Source: Entamoeba invadens IP1
Taxonomy: Eukaryota; Evosea; Mastigamoebida; Endamoebidae
Direction of reading: 5' to 3'
Assembly (NCBI RefSeq): GCF_000330505.1
Contig: NW_004191857.1
Coordinates: 182,148-200,076 of the forward strand
Length of the DNA: 17,929 bases
Shown here: piece by piece, positions 8,922 through 16,110 of the stretch
Numbering within the stretch: position 1 is the stretch's first letter
Layout: each line of letters begins with the position of its first letter
Notes under the pieces: model-generated
Database searches by the model: none
What the model was told of the DNA's origin: nothing
What the model saw: the letters and a program-made list of their open reading frames with translations, nothing else
Made by a program: the position numbers and the translations under genes

Positions 8922-11147
8922 ATGTCCGTATTTGGGGAAATAATATCTTCACTTCTTTACGAAAGTTGTTTAGATATTACAATAGAAGATAATATAGTAG
9001 TTGACACCCTTTTTGGTAAACCATTAAATGAAGTGGAAAAAGAGTTGTCGAAAGTCGTCGAACCCTTTATGTGTCCAGTCAAAACAAAAGGGTCAGTCCC
9101 TGTCACTGTTTATGTGTGCCACACATGTGAAAAAGTTGCGAATGCTGGAATGTGTGAAGAGTGTTTTAAAAATGGAAATCACAAAGGCCATGACGTGCAA
9201 AAAATTGAGACTTTCGATTCATTTAGTTGCGATTGTGGAAACGAAAAGACGTGGGATAAAAAGGGGTTTTGTAAAAGACATGGCAACAAATATGTTGGTG
9301 ATCCATTAAAGCTTTTAACTGAAGAGTACAAAGAACTCCCACATAAAATTTCGGAATTTCTCAACCAAATTTCCTTGTTTTTATTGGAAGAAAACACACA
9401 AAATCTAAGTGAAAGCTCAGACGACTTTGGCGATGATGGACTGTCTGTACTTTTAGATGTGTGTCTCAGACTATGTGAGACATACTTATTGTTTTTGTTA
9501 TTCGGAAGAGCGATGAACGAAAACACAAATTTGTCCTGTTTGATAGACAATAATGTTTATAAAAATTTAACAAATGGAGAGGTTATATTTGTCGCATTAA
9601 AAAAAGTAAAATGTACTCCTTTACAACTATTTTTTACGACATTCCAAACACACCACGGACTTGTCCAAATTCGTCCTGAAATGGTTTTTGATCAGTTAGA
9701 ACAAGTCACTTTTGATCAAAACCATAACAACGATGTGTACATTAATGACGTGGTGTTATCTCTTTTTGAAAGTCAACAGATATGCAATGTTTTTGTCACA
9801 TCGCCAAAATTTGAAAACTTTTTTACAAAATTTGCAGAGAAAATTGTTGCGATAAAAAGAAACGAAAATGTAAACGACACAATACTTGATAATCTAACCA
9901 ATTCACTTGTTGTTGTCAATGCCACTTTTAAAACTTACGACAAGAAAAATGTTGTGCCAGTTGGTTTGGTAGAGTACACCCATTGTCTTGAGTTGGTTTC
10001 AAATGTAGTTCCATCTCTTAGAGGATATATTGTGGTTGATGACACTTTGAGAGTTATTGAGCCTATTATATTTGGTTTATTAGGAACAACACAAAGTTTT
10101 GTCGCTGGTAACGAATTAAAGACTTTGTATGTCGTGTTTTTCGAAATACATGGTATTGTCATGGAACACCTTGCAAAGTACATTTTGCCTTGCGACAAAC
10201 TTAAAACTAAAAATTGCGAAATTCACAAACGGTTTTTAGGAATAAACCAAAAGATTTCAACTTTGTCACCACTTTTGGTTTTTTACTCTTTCTTTGTGAA
10301 AAGCCTTGCACGGCACGAGATATTTGAAATATCCAAAGAAGATGGTGAGATTGTTCTTGAAAGTGTGTTGTTAAATCTTGCCTTTAGAAATCAGTATGAA
10401 TCTGGACTCTGGATGCAAACTGGAGCGAACTTCCTTTCAAATTATAATTTGTACACGTCCACCAATCATTTTGAATTTATACAAAGTGATTTATTGTTGG
10501 TGCAGCTTTTGGCGCAATATGTCGGTGGCGATTTTGTTGTGAAAACAATGGAATTCTATTTTGGGATTTTAATTTCAGAAAACGACAAAAATGTGAATGA
10601 AAAAAACGAAATAGGTTTTATTGTTACATTAATGCAAATTATAAGACAAGACATCATCGCTGCCAACCTCACAAACACTGAAATAGCTCGTAAATATTTT
10701 ATCCATTTCTTTGCGAGTGGAGTTTCTGACATCCAAGAACTTACTTCTCTTGTTCCTCATAACAATGTTGACTTTGAAATTTTGTACGTTTCGTTGATGG
10801 AAAAGCTCTTTGAAAAAGGCAAAGACGTATCAAGCGAAATAGATCCGTTCTTCCCTTTAAATGGCGATTATTCAAAGAGTTTACTTGCGTTTTCTTTTGA
10901 AAATGAAGGTGAAAAATATGCAAATAAATTTGTCGCAAGTCAGACTAAAAGCATTGAGTATGTCAAAAAGTCCATTGAGGAAATTGTGAATTCTGAAAGT
11001 CTGCAAAATTTTATTGTTTCATGTGACAAAAACAACAAAAGACTAAGTTTGTACATCAATGCTCTTCTCTATGAAATGGACAATTACAGCAATGATGAAA
11101 TTCATTTGTTTGTTAACAAAATCCGTTCATCACTCTTTCCTAAGTGA
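8922..11147 (+). CDS. UBR-box (zf-UBR) protein, possible N-recognin
   Basis: A single 741-residue frame. Residues about 50-122 form a UBR-type zinc finger with the expected Cys/His order: Cys51, Cys66, Cys69, Cys78, Cys81, His87, His90, then CDCGNEKTW (Cys103, Cys105) and FCKRHG (Cys117, His120). In Ubr1-type E3 ligases this box recognises N-degrons with basic or other type 1 N-terminal residues. The remaining 600 residues are helical and not recognised; I see no RING, HECT or F-box signature, and the protein is much shorter than yeast Ubr1 (about 1950 residues). It may therefore recruit a separate E3 or do something else. It lies 277 nt downstream of the S27a fusion on the same strand. No intron is needed. 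Confidence 0.82.
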   Translation: MSVFGEIISSLLYESCLDITIEDNIVVDTLFGKPLNEVEKELSKVVEPFMCPVKTKGSVPVTVYVCHTCEKVANAGMCEECFKNGNHKGHDVQKIETFDSFSCDCGNEKTWDKKGFCKRHGNKYVGDPLKLLTEEYKELPHKISEFLNQISLFLLEENTQNLSESSDDFGDDGLSVLLDVCLRLCETYLLFLLFGRAMNENTNLSCLIDNNVYKNLTNGEVIFVALKKVKCTPLQLFFTTFQTHHGLVQIRPEMVFDQLEQVTFDQNHNNDVYINDVVLSLFESQQICNVFVTSPKFENFFTKFAEKIVAIKRNENVNDTILDNLTNSLVVVNATFKTYDKKNVVPVGLVEYTHCLELVSNVVPSLRGYIVVDDTLRVIEPIIFGLLGTTQSFVAGNELKTLYVVFFEIHGIVMEHLAKYILPCDKLKTKNCEIHKRFLGINQKISTLSPLLVFYSFFVKSLARHEIFEISKEDGEIVLESVLLNLAFRNQYESGLWMQTGANFLSNYNLYTSTNHFEFIQSDLLLVQLLAQYVGGDFVVKTMEFYFGILISENDKNVNEKNEIGFIVTLMQIIRQDIIAANLTNTEIARKYFIHFFASGVSDIQELTSLVPHNNVDFEILYVSLMEKLFEKGKDVSSEIDPFFPLNGDYSKSLLAFSFENEGEKYANKFVASQTKSIEYVKKSIEEIVNSESLQNFIVSCDKNNKRLSLYINALLYEMDNYSNDEIHLFVNKIRSSLFPK

Positions 11148-11293
11148 TTTTTTTGTTTTACAAATTTTTATTTTTTTTATTTTTTGGAAAACTTTGTTAA
11201 AGTATTATTTTAACTGATTTAATAATTTATAATTTTAGTAATTATATTTATAATAATTATTATTATAATTTGTGATAAAAAACAATAAAAATA
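11148..11293. other. AT-rich 3' flank of the UBR-box gene
   Basis: T-rich sequence directly after the stop, probably the 3' untranslated region and polyadenylation area. Nothing else is seen before the inverted repeat at 11294. Confidence 0.5.
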
Positions 11294-11343
11294 TATAGTC
11301 GGGGGATAAATAGCATTAAAAAGGGACAAAGGTAGTTAATTTT
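11294..11343 (+). repeat. Left copy of a ~49-bp inverted repeat
   Basis: Begins TATAGTCGGGGGATAAA and ends GGTAGTTAATTTT. Aligned without gaps to the reverse complement of 12054-12102, it matches at 39 of 49 positions (my hand count), including the GC-rich TATAGTCGGG, GGGACA and GTAGTTAATTT blocks. This is far more than expected by chance in such AT-rich DNA. Confidence 0.8.
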
Positions 11344-11548
11344 GATAAATATAATTTTGAAACTATAATTTTTAAAAAATCTATTTAAAAATCAAAATAA
11401 ACATAAAATTAAAATAATAATTTAAATTATAGTTTTTTATTTTAAATGATTATAAATTGAATAATAATAAATTTCTATTTCAAAAATAAACAAAAACACC
11501 TCAATTTGTTCACTTAGAGAAATGTGGAAGTCTAAAACGCAGCACTTT

Positions 11549-11921
11549 TTATGGTTTGTCTGAAACTTGTTTTGTTAAAGAATTTTTCCTTTGTTTTTTC
11601 CTTTGTTTCATTTCTTTTCTGCTCTTCTTCAACTCCAATTGTTTTGGTGTTAAAATGGTCTTTTTCTTTTCCTTTCTCAATGGGAATGGTTCAACAACGA
11701 AAGATTGAAAGATTTCAACAAATGATGTATTTCAGTGATTCTGTGACACTTTAAAAGATTGACATTGTTATTAATTCATTAAACTCTGGCATTTTAATTA
11801 TATACATCGTGAATATATATTGAAATACAGTTTTTAAACTGGTTTCTAGTATTTGAATTGCTTTTTTATGTTGATTGCCTGTGGTTGTTTCATCGAGGGT
11901 TCCTTTCTCTTCTTCTTCCAT
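11549..11921 (-). CDS. Probable small Lys/Glu-rich gene, exon structure unresolved
   Basis: On the minus strand an ATG at 11919-11921 opens a 56-residue frame (MEEEEKGTLDETTTGNQ...) that ends at 11751. A second coding-like frame runs from 11731 to a TAA at 11549-11551, about 60 residues, very Lys-rich (LELKKSRKEMKQRKKQRK). It has no start codon of its own. GC falls between them around 11755-11830, which suggests an intron from about 11824 (GTATTT) to an AG near 11749 or 11741. The splice phases I tried did not give one clean product without a second intron. No domain was recognised; the tail could be a basic nuclear or nucleic-acid-binding segment. It could also be a decayed gene inside the candidate element. 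Confidence 0.35.
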
Positions 11922-12053
11922 TGTTTTCAAAGATTGAATAATATCAAAAATAGAAAGTTATGGTTTTCTTTTATTATCTTCAAAGTAGTTAATTGAAAAA
12001 ACCCTTCTAATACCTTTATGGTTAAAGAAATTATATTTTATAGTTTTTTATTC
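11922..12053. other. Upstream flank of the Lys/Glu-rich reading region with a subterminal repeat
   Basis: Contains GTAGTTAATT at 11985-11994, which is inverted relative to AATTAACTAC at 12055-12064 and could pair with it. Otherwise AT-rich. Confidence 0.4.
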
Positions 12054-12102
12054 AAATTAACTACTTCTGTCCCAAATTAACCCCCTTTATCACCCGACTA
12101 TA
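12054..12102 (-). repeat. Right copy of the ~49-bp inverted repeat
   Basis: The reverse complement reads TATAGTCGGGTGATAAAG and ends GTAGTTAATTT. It pairs with 11294-11343 at 39 of 49 positions. It faces the left copy, so the TATAGTCGGG ends are outermost. Confidence 0.8.
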
Positions 12103-12626
12103 GTACAAAATACAATTTACTATATCAAAATAACAATTAAATTAGAAATATTATTATACATTTTTTAAATAATATTATTAGTATTTGAACTAGTTAACCC
12201 ATTATAATTAAACCCTTAGAAAAACCCTTTTGATATTTAAAGGGTTCGAAAAGAACTAATATCAAACAAAAAAATAAATGAACGCCAAAGAACCAAAACA
12301 AAAAGATCAATATCTATTTGTTTAATATTTGGGAGAATGTAGTGTCAATTTGTACCGGTTCACTCTATAAGTGTTCCTTGCTGTGATACTAATATTTACT
12401 ATTAATAAACCATAAAATTTAATGTTTTGTGGCTGTGTTTTTCTAATAAAAAATATTATTTATTTAATTATTTTTTACTTGTTGTTATTTAAGTTTTATT
12501 TATATAGTTTGGAAATAATATAATAATTGGTTCATAATTTAAAACTATATAAAACTAAGACAACACAGTATTAAAAAATAATTAAAACTGAATTATAGTT
12601 GAATTGTTTAAAAAATGTTTTCTTGC
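12103..12626. other. AT-rich spacer with a small GC-richer patch
   Basis: Mostly featureless. A GAACTAA motif (12253-12259) is followed by a 15-residue ATG frame at 12278-12325 (MNAKEPKQKDQYLFV), which looks like a possible first exon. The patch 12333-12390 also reads open on the minus strand (ITARNTYRVNRYKLTL, then stop) after a TATTAG acceptor-like sequence. Neither could be built into a gene. Confidence 0.3.
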
Positions 12627-12651
12627 TGATAGTGTAAATTTTACACTATCA
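12627..12651. repeat. Perfect 12-bp-arm palindrome just past a stop codon
   Basis: TGATAGTGTAAA and TTTACACTATCA flank a single T. It begins 26 nt beyond the stop of the minus-strand zinc-finger gene, so it lies in its presumed 3' untranslated region. It could fold as an RNA hairpin or be a dimeric protein site. Confidence 0.7.
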
Positions 12652-12676
12652 AATGAAATATTTTACTAATAAGTTA

Positions 12677-13549
12677 TCAATTATAAAGTTTTAGTTTATA
12701 ACGTATAAGAAAAAAATATAACAAATTTGAATGAAACACATCAGGATTTCTGAGACTAGTTGCTCCTAGAATTTCTTCTCGTTCTTGTGGCGATAGATAC
12801 AGCGACGCGAAGGTTTCCAGTATTTTTGTGAAAGCAGCTGCGTGTTGTTGTTGGACGTTTGCCTGCTCCATGACAAACGAGAGAAAGAGAGAAAAGCAAA
12901 ATCCTTTTGTTTTGATATCTAAGTGTTGTCCCAAGAAGGTAATGATTCTCTCTGCGGTCTCAACACCGCTGGTGATTTTCTGGTCAACCAATTCTCTTAC
13001 AAATCTCACAACACCTTCATTTGTGTAATATGTGTTTGGGTCAACCAACGGCATTTGTTGCATTTGTGTGACCGTTGTGATTTCAGGTGGTTGTACCAGG
13101 TGCCTCATTCCTTGTGAGTCCTCTTGCACGGTCTGGTGTACCACCAAATTTCCGGCCTCTTCTGTGCTTTCTTTCCGCCGCAGTTGAACTTGATTTGCGA
13201 TCTCCTTTTTTGTCGACTTTTTTTTGGGGCGGAGCCCTGGTGGTCTTGTGTGTTTTTCCTCTGTTCTATATACTCTGACAGCCGCGGTTGCCTGTTGTAA
13301 AAAAATTTTTCTTTTTTCTGCAAAACTCATCTCAAACTCCTCATTTTTTTGAACTGAAAATTTGGGACAATACAAAAAATGCGTTTTATTTGCGTCAATC
13401 AAAAAACACCTATAACAAAATGGACAATAATACACGGTTCTTTTCCCCTCATAAACCGGGATTGTGTGATATATTTTGATGCATTTGTTTATGTTTGACG
13501 TCCGCCTGCTCGTGTTGTCTCGTGTTTTCCCAAAACTTTTTCGTTCCAT
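12677..13549 (-). CDS. C2HC zinc-finger protein of unknown function
   Basis: 290 residues from the ATG at 13547-13549 (MERKSFGKTR); a TTG 12 nt upstream is in frame but unlikely. An N-terminal finger reads CPFCYRCF...HFLYC: Cys42-x2-Cys45-x11-His57-x3-Cys61, with an extra Cys48. A basic Lys/Arg-rich stretch follows (about 100-130, RPKKKSTKKE). A helical C-terminal half follows (about 170-265) with a Gln-rich patch (NVQQQHAAAF). The finger and basic region suggest nucleic-acid or protein binding in the nucleus, which is inference; no family was recognised. The last 20 residues are Phe/Leu/Tyr-rich and come from AT-rich DNA. A GTGTTT or GTTTCA donor near codon 271 with a TTATTAG acceptor past the printed stop might replace them, so the true C-terminus is uncertain. 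GAACT lies 26 nt upstream of the ATG. Confidence 0.75.
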   Translation of the reverse strand: MERKSFGKTRDNTSRRTSNINKCIKIYHTIPVYEGKRTVYYCPFCYRCFLIDANKTHFLYCPKFSVQKNEEFEMSFAEKRKIFLQQATAAVRVYRTEEKHTRPPGLRPKKKSTKKEIANQVQLRRKESTEEAGNLVVHQTVQEDSQGMRHLVQPPEITTVTQMQQMPLVDPNTYYTNEGVVRFVRELVDQKITSGVETAERIITFLGQHLDIKTKGFCFSLFLSFVMEQANVQQQHAAAFTKILETFASLYLSPQEREEILGATSLRNPDVFHSNLLYFFLIRYKLKLYN

Positions 13550-13575
13550 CCACAATCTCAACTACTCTTTTTATC

Positions 13576-13585
13576 AGTTCGTTCC
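13576..13585 (-). promoter_or_regulatory. GAACGAACT motif upstream of the zinc-finger gene
   Basis: On the minus strand GGAACGAACT lies 26 nt before the ATG and contains two overlapping GAAC cores. It resembles the Entamoeba GAAC promoter element. Confidence 0.35.
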
Positions 13586-14510
13586 AAACTTTTATTCAAA
13601 GATTTTTTAGATATTTTTATTTGTTGAGAAAAAAATTTAAATTTTTGACGAAAAAATTTTTTTTAAATAGTTTGTTAAAATTGAAAAAAAAAGAAATATT
13701 AATTAATATTAATTATAAAATAAATTATTTCAATAATAAAAACAAAAGTAATTATATTTTATAATAATTTTACTATAATTTTTGATATAAAAGGACATAG
13801 GGTTCTTTAAAATCATACACTCAACCACAAAACGCAAACACTTCATGGTGGGAGTGATAATGGTTGGAGATATCAAGTGCTTAATCGAACTAAAGACTCA
13901 TGTTTTTCGTTTCTACGAGGCACCTCATATTCTATTCATATATAATAAAATTGATATATTTATTTACAGTTACTATTCTTATTGGTTTTATACTATTAAG
14001 CGTTTACTATATTAATGGTAAATTTTACTAAATATAATCGTAAATTCTGATATTGTTTAAGAAACAATAGTTAACAATTGGATTAAATGTCGTTTTATTA
14101 AAGTTTAGTTCCATAAAAAAACAATAATTAAATGAATAATAAGTAATATACATTTAGTAATAGTATATGTTTAATTTGATTAACTAAACAAATTTACAAA
14201 ATTATAATTGTACAAATTGACAGTTAAATCATCTTTTTAATAAAATATTTCCCGTTACTATTAGTTTAAATACCAAAAAAACAAACATACTTAAAAAACA
14301 TAACAGAGACTTGAATAGTTTAAGAGTTATACTTAAATTATTAAATAATTTATTTTTGATAAATACCTTTGAACATTTTTTGATAGATAAAAAACTATAA
14401 TAAAAAAAAAGTAAATTATAAATTTTGAATTGTCATCACTATTCAATAATTATAAACAAACTATTTTTAAATTAGAATAAAACTAATAAGACCAACAGAT
14501 TCTTAATGGA
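13586..14510. other. AT-rich spacer containing one GC-richer island (13800-13932)
   Basis: The flanks are featureless AT-rich DNA. The island has clearly higher GC, a plausible leader (no A+T runs, ends CTTC before an ATG), and a 56-codon plus-strand frame at 13845-14015 that begins MVGVIMVGDIKCLIELKTHV and decays into AT-rich codons after about residue 30. On the minus strand, EYEVPRRNEKHESLVRLST is open for 19 codons after a GAATAG acceptor-like site. It could be an exon, a gene remnant or a small structured RNA; none is established. Confidence 0.35.
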
Positions 14511-14518
14511 AATAATCG

Positions 14519-14596
14519 GGACGTCCTAAAATAGAAGACAGCAGATTATTAAAATAGAACAGGTATTCCACGTGTCGTTGAGTTTAAAAAGAACTT
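14519..14596 (+). promoter_or_regulatory. Putative CKS promoter region: two GC palindromes plus a TATA/GAAC block
   Basis: GGACGTCC (14519-14526) and CACGTG (14569-14574, an E-box/G-box) are rare GC-rich palindromes in this AT-rich spacer, 87 and 39 nt upstream of the ATG. GTTTAAAAAGAACTT at 14582-14596 combines a TATA-like run with a GAAC core. Cell-cycle control through these sites is only a suggestion. Confidence 0.4.
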
Positions 14597-14612
14597 ACGA
14601 AACAAAGGGACT

Positions 14613-15144
14613 ATGTCAGTCAAGGACATATACTATTCGGACCGGTACAAAGATCCACAGTTTGAGTATAGGTGTGTTTTCGTTTTGTAAATCTTTTTAA
14701 TAACCTTTTCGTCGATATTCGACGTTTTCACTTTCCGCGTCTTGACTAAAATCAAACTCGTTCCATTCTTATCACTTTTATTCTCTTTATTATACAAATA
14801 CTATTTATCCAACTATAATTACGTATTAGAGTTGATAATATATGAAACTATTATTCTAATATCTCTTTTTATAATGGATTATTATATTTGTTAGTCCAAA
14901 TTATATATAATAATACATGATTGTATTACCATTTTTAATTAAATTGAAACTATATAAAGAAGTAACAGGCAGACATGTGATTCTTCCTGACGACATTGCA
15001 AAGAAAGTCCCAAAGGACCGCCTAATGACGGAAGACGAGTGGAGGAAATTAGGTGTCCAACAGTCTCTTGGGTGGATCCATTACGACTGGTTCAAGCCTG
15101 AGCCCAACGTTCTCTTGTTTCGACGTCCTCGAACTGACGTGTAA
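14613..15144 (+). CDS. CKS1: CKS1-type cyclin-dependent kinase regulatory subunit, join(14613..14671,14973..15144)
   Basis: Splicing at 14671/14973 gives exactly 77 codons, 76 residues plus stop, the normal CKS length. The start [20 protein letters not shown] matches the CKS N-terminus (cf. IYYSDKY, FEYRHV). Then come HVILPDDIA, a [15 protein letters not shown] segment and the [10 protein letters not shown] end (cf. HEPEPHILLFRRP). CKS proteins bind CDKs and phospho-threonine sites on substrates, promoting multisite phosphorylation and SCF-dependent turnover of CDK inhibitors in other eukaryotes. The junction rebuilds Arg20 of the conserved FEYRHV. The His-Val-x-Leu-Pro hinge region (beta-hinge HxPEPH) reads KPEPNV here, so the usual His residues are replaced. 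Confidence 0.94.
14672..14972 (+). other. 301-nt intron in the CKS gene
   Basis: It starts GTGTGT, a variant of GTTTGT, and ends AGGCAG, phase 2. It is several-fold longer than the 45-106-nt introns elsewhere in this window. Its first 100 nt are GC-richer than the rest and contain a perfect palindrome, CGTCGA-TAT-TCGACG (14710-14724). Retaining it would stop the protein after 25 residues. Confidence 0.85.
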
Positions 15145-15230
15145 TTCATGTGTCTTTTATTCAAGTACTTATTACTATACATTTTACTATCAGAACCTAA
15201 TAATAATTAGTACAATACAATAGTTACCGG

Positions 15231-15251
15231 TAAAAAATGTACCATTTTTTA
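15231..15251. repeat. Hairpin in the convergent gap between CKS and its neighbour
   Basis: TAAAAAATG and CATTTTTTA (9-bp arms) flank a 3-nt loop. It lies midway in the 150-nt gap between two convergent genes and could help end transcription in both directions, or could be chance in A/T DNA. Confidence 0.4.
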
Positions 15252-15294
15252 TAATAAAAAGTATGATAAAAGAACCAGTGATACAAACACTAAT

Positions 15295-15651
15295 TTACAT
15301 AGAGAGTGAAGGGTGAGGGAATGTGGCTTCGTTGTCGACGTGATTAATCCAGTCCAGTATTCTTCGATTTAACATTGCTCTTGTTACTCCTGAGAAGTTG
15401 TAGGTATCGAGATTTGATTTTGTGAGTTGCAGAGGTTTCATCGACTTTTTTGAAGGTCTTGGCTTCTTTTCTATGTGGGACTTTGTGTGTTTTCGTTGTT
15501 CAAAACTCCGATCGAGTGAATCACACAAAACGTCTGTTGTTGCACTCAGAGGACTTTGGGCAACATAGGGAGGAGAGTTTGCAATGAGTAAACATTGCGG
15601 AGAGAGGCGTGATACTAATGAAATACCATTTCGGTCAAAATACGTCTCCAT
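15295..15651 (-). CDS. Small Ser/Lys-rich protein, unrecognised
   Basis: 118 residues from the ATG at 15649-15651. GC is well above the spacer, and a GAACTT motif sits 20 nt upstream (15672-15677 on the minus strand). There are three Ser-Pro sites in the first 40 residues (LSPQ, NSPP, QSPL), a basic middle (KKPRPSKKSMK, about 63-73), and a C-terminal helix-like stretch (AMLNRRILDWINHV). No family was recognised. Ser-Pro clustering is typical of CDK or MAPK substrates, but that is only a suggestion. It converges with the CKS gene. An intron joining it to the GC-richer region upstream is possible, because its ATG follows AAACAG. Confidence 0.6.
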   Translation of the reverse strand: METYFDRNGISLVSRLSPQCLLIANSPPYVAQSPLSATTDVLCDSLDRSFEQRKHTKSHIEKKPRPSKKSMKPLQLTKSNLDTYNFSGVTRAMLNRRILDWINHVDNEATFPHPSLSM

Positions 15652-16110
15652 CTGTTTGATTTCAAATTTTCAAGTTCACAATTTCTGCACTGAAAAAATC
15701 AAAGCACGGCAAAGATAGAGTCTTCGGTATACGCCTTGACTTGTGTAACCTTTTTTCCTCAAGACACGTTGCTTCGGGTTCCGTGCGTTAAAAACAAAGT
15801 TAAAATACTCTTCTTATTTACAAAATCAATGAACTTTTTATCGGCTTGTTTGCATTTTTTTGATGTTTTTCAAGTCCGAAATAAAGTGGGACGGGTAACT
15901 TTGTGTTTGTTGACTCCTAATTGTCTTTTTAGAATGCCTGAGTTTTTCTTGAAGTTTTTCCCTCACTTTTTCTTTTCTGAGATTCTTCGTCGATTTTTTC
16001 GCAGTAAAAACCCTCGAGGGTTTTGTTTTCTCGCTTTCGATTGGTTTTTTATTTGCATTTTTTTACAAATGTTTGGTTATCATTTTTTCTTGACTTAAGT
16101 GTGACCATGA
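15652..16110. other. GC-richer unassigned stretch, likely transcribed
   Basis: GC here is above the spacer average. The plus strand has a long Phe-rich frame (15736-16098) that looks like the complement of Lys/Arg-rich codons. The minus strand holds an open stretch with no start codon that is strongly basic (KEKVREKLQEKLRHSKKTIRS), bounded by stops near 15842 and 16062. This may be an exon of a minus-strand gene, perhaps a 5' exon of the 15295-15651 gene, but no good GTTTGT donor was found. Confidence 0.3.

Larger units (their letters stand above)
11294..12102. mobile_element. Candidate 809-bp element bounded by inverted repeats
   Basis: The inverted repeats face each other across 809 bp. 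If the termini are GTCGGG...CCCGAC, both ends are flanked by TATA, which would fit a TA or TATA target-site duplication. That test is weak because TATA is palindromic and common here. Inside lie a subterminal GTAGTTAATT copy (11985) and a minus-strand reading region (11549-11921) that is not a recognisable transposase. A non-autonomous inverted-repeat (MITE-like) element is the simplest idea. Two diverged copies of a dispersed repeat are the alternative. Confidence 0.4.

Noticed and set aside
11551..11754. 67-residue plus-strand ORF resembling a signal-anchored protein
   Set aside because: The hydrophobic run is the complement of the Lys/Glu-rich minus-strand frames.
12235..12250. GGTTCGAA, resembling a tRNA T-loop
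   Set aside because: No acceptor stem, D-arm or anticodon arm could be formed around it.
14917..14972. ATG at 14917 as an alternative start for the CKS C-terminal part
   Set aside because: The upstream exon supplies the conserved CKS N-terminus exactly; the 14917 ATG lies in the intron.
15736..16098. Phe-rich 120-residue plus-strand ORF
   Set aside because: The F/L/C/R-rich composition is that of an antisense copy of Lys/Glu codons; no promoter motif or family resemblance.
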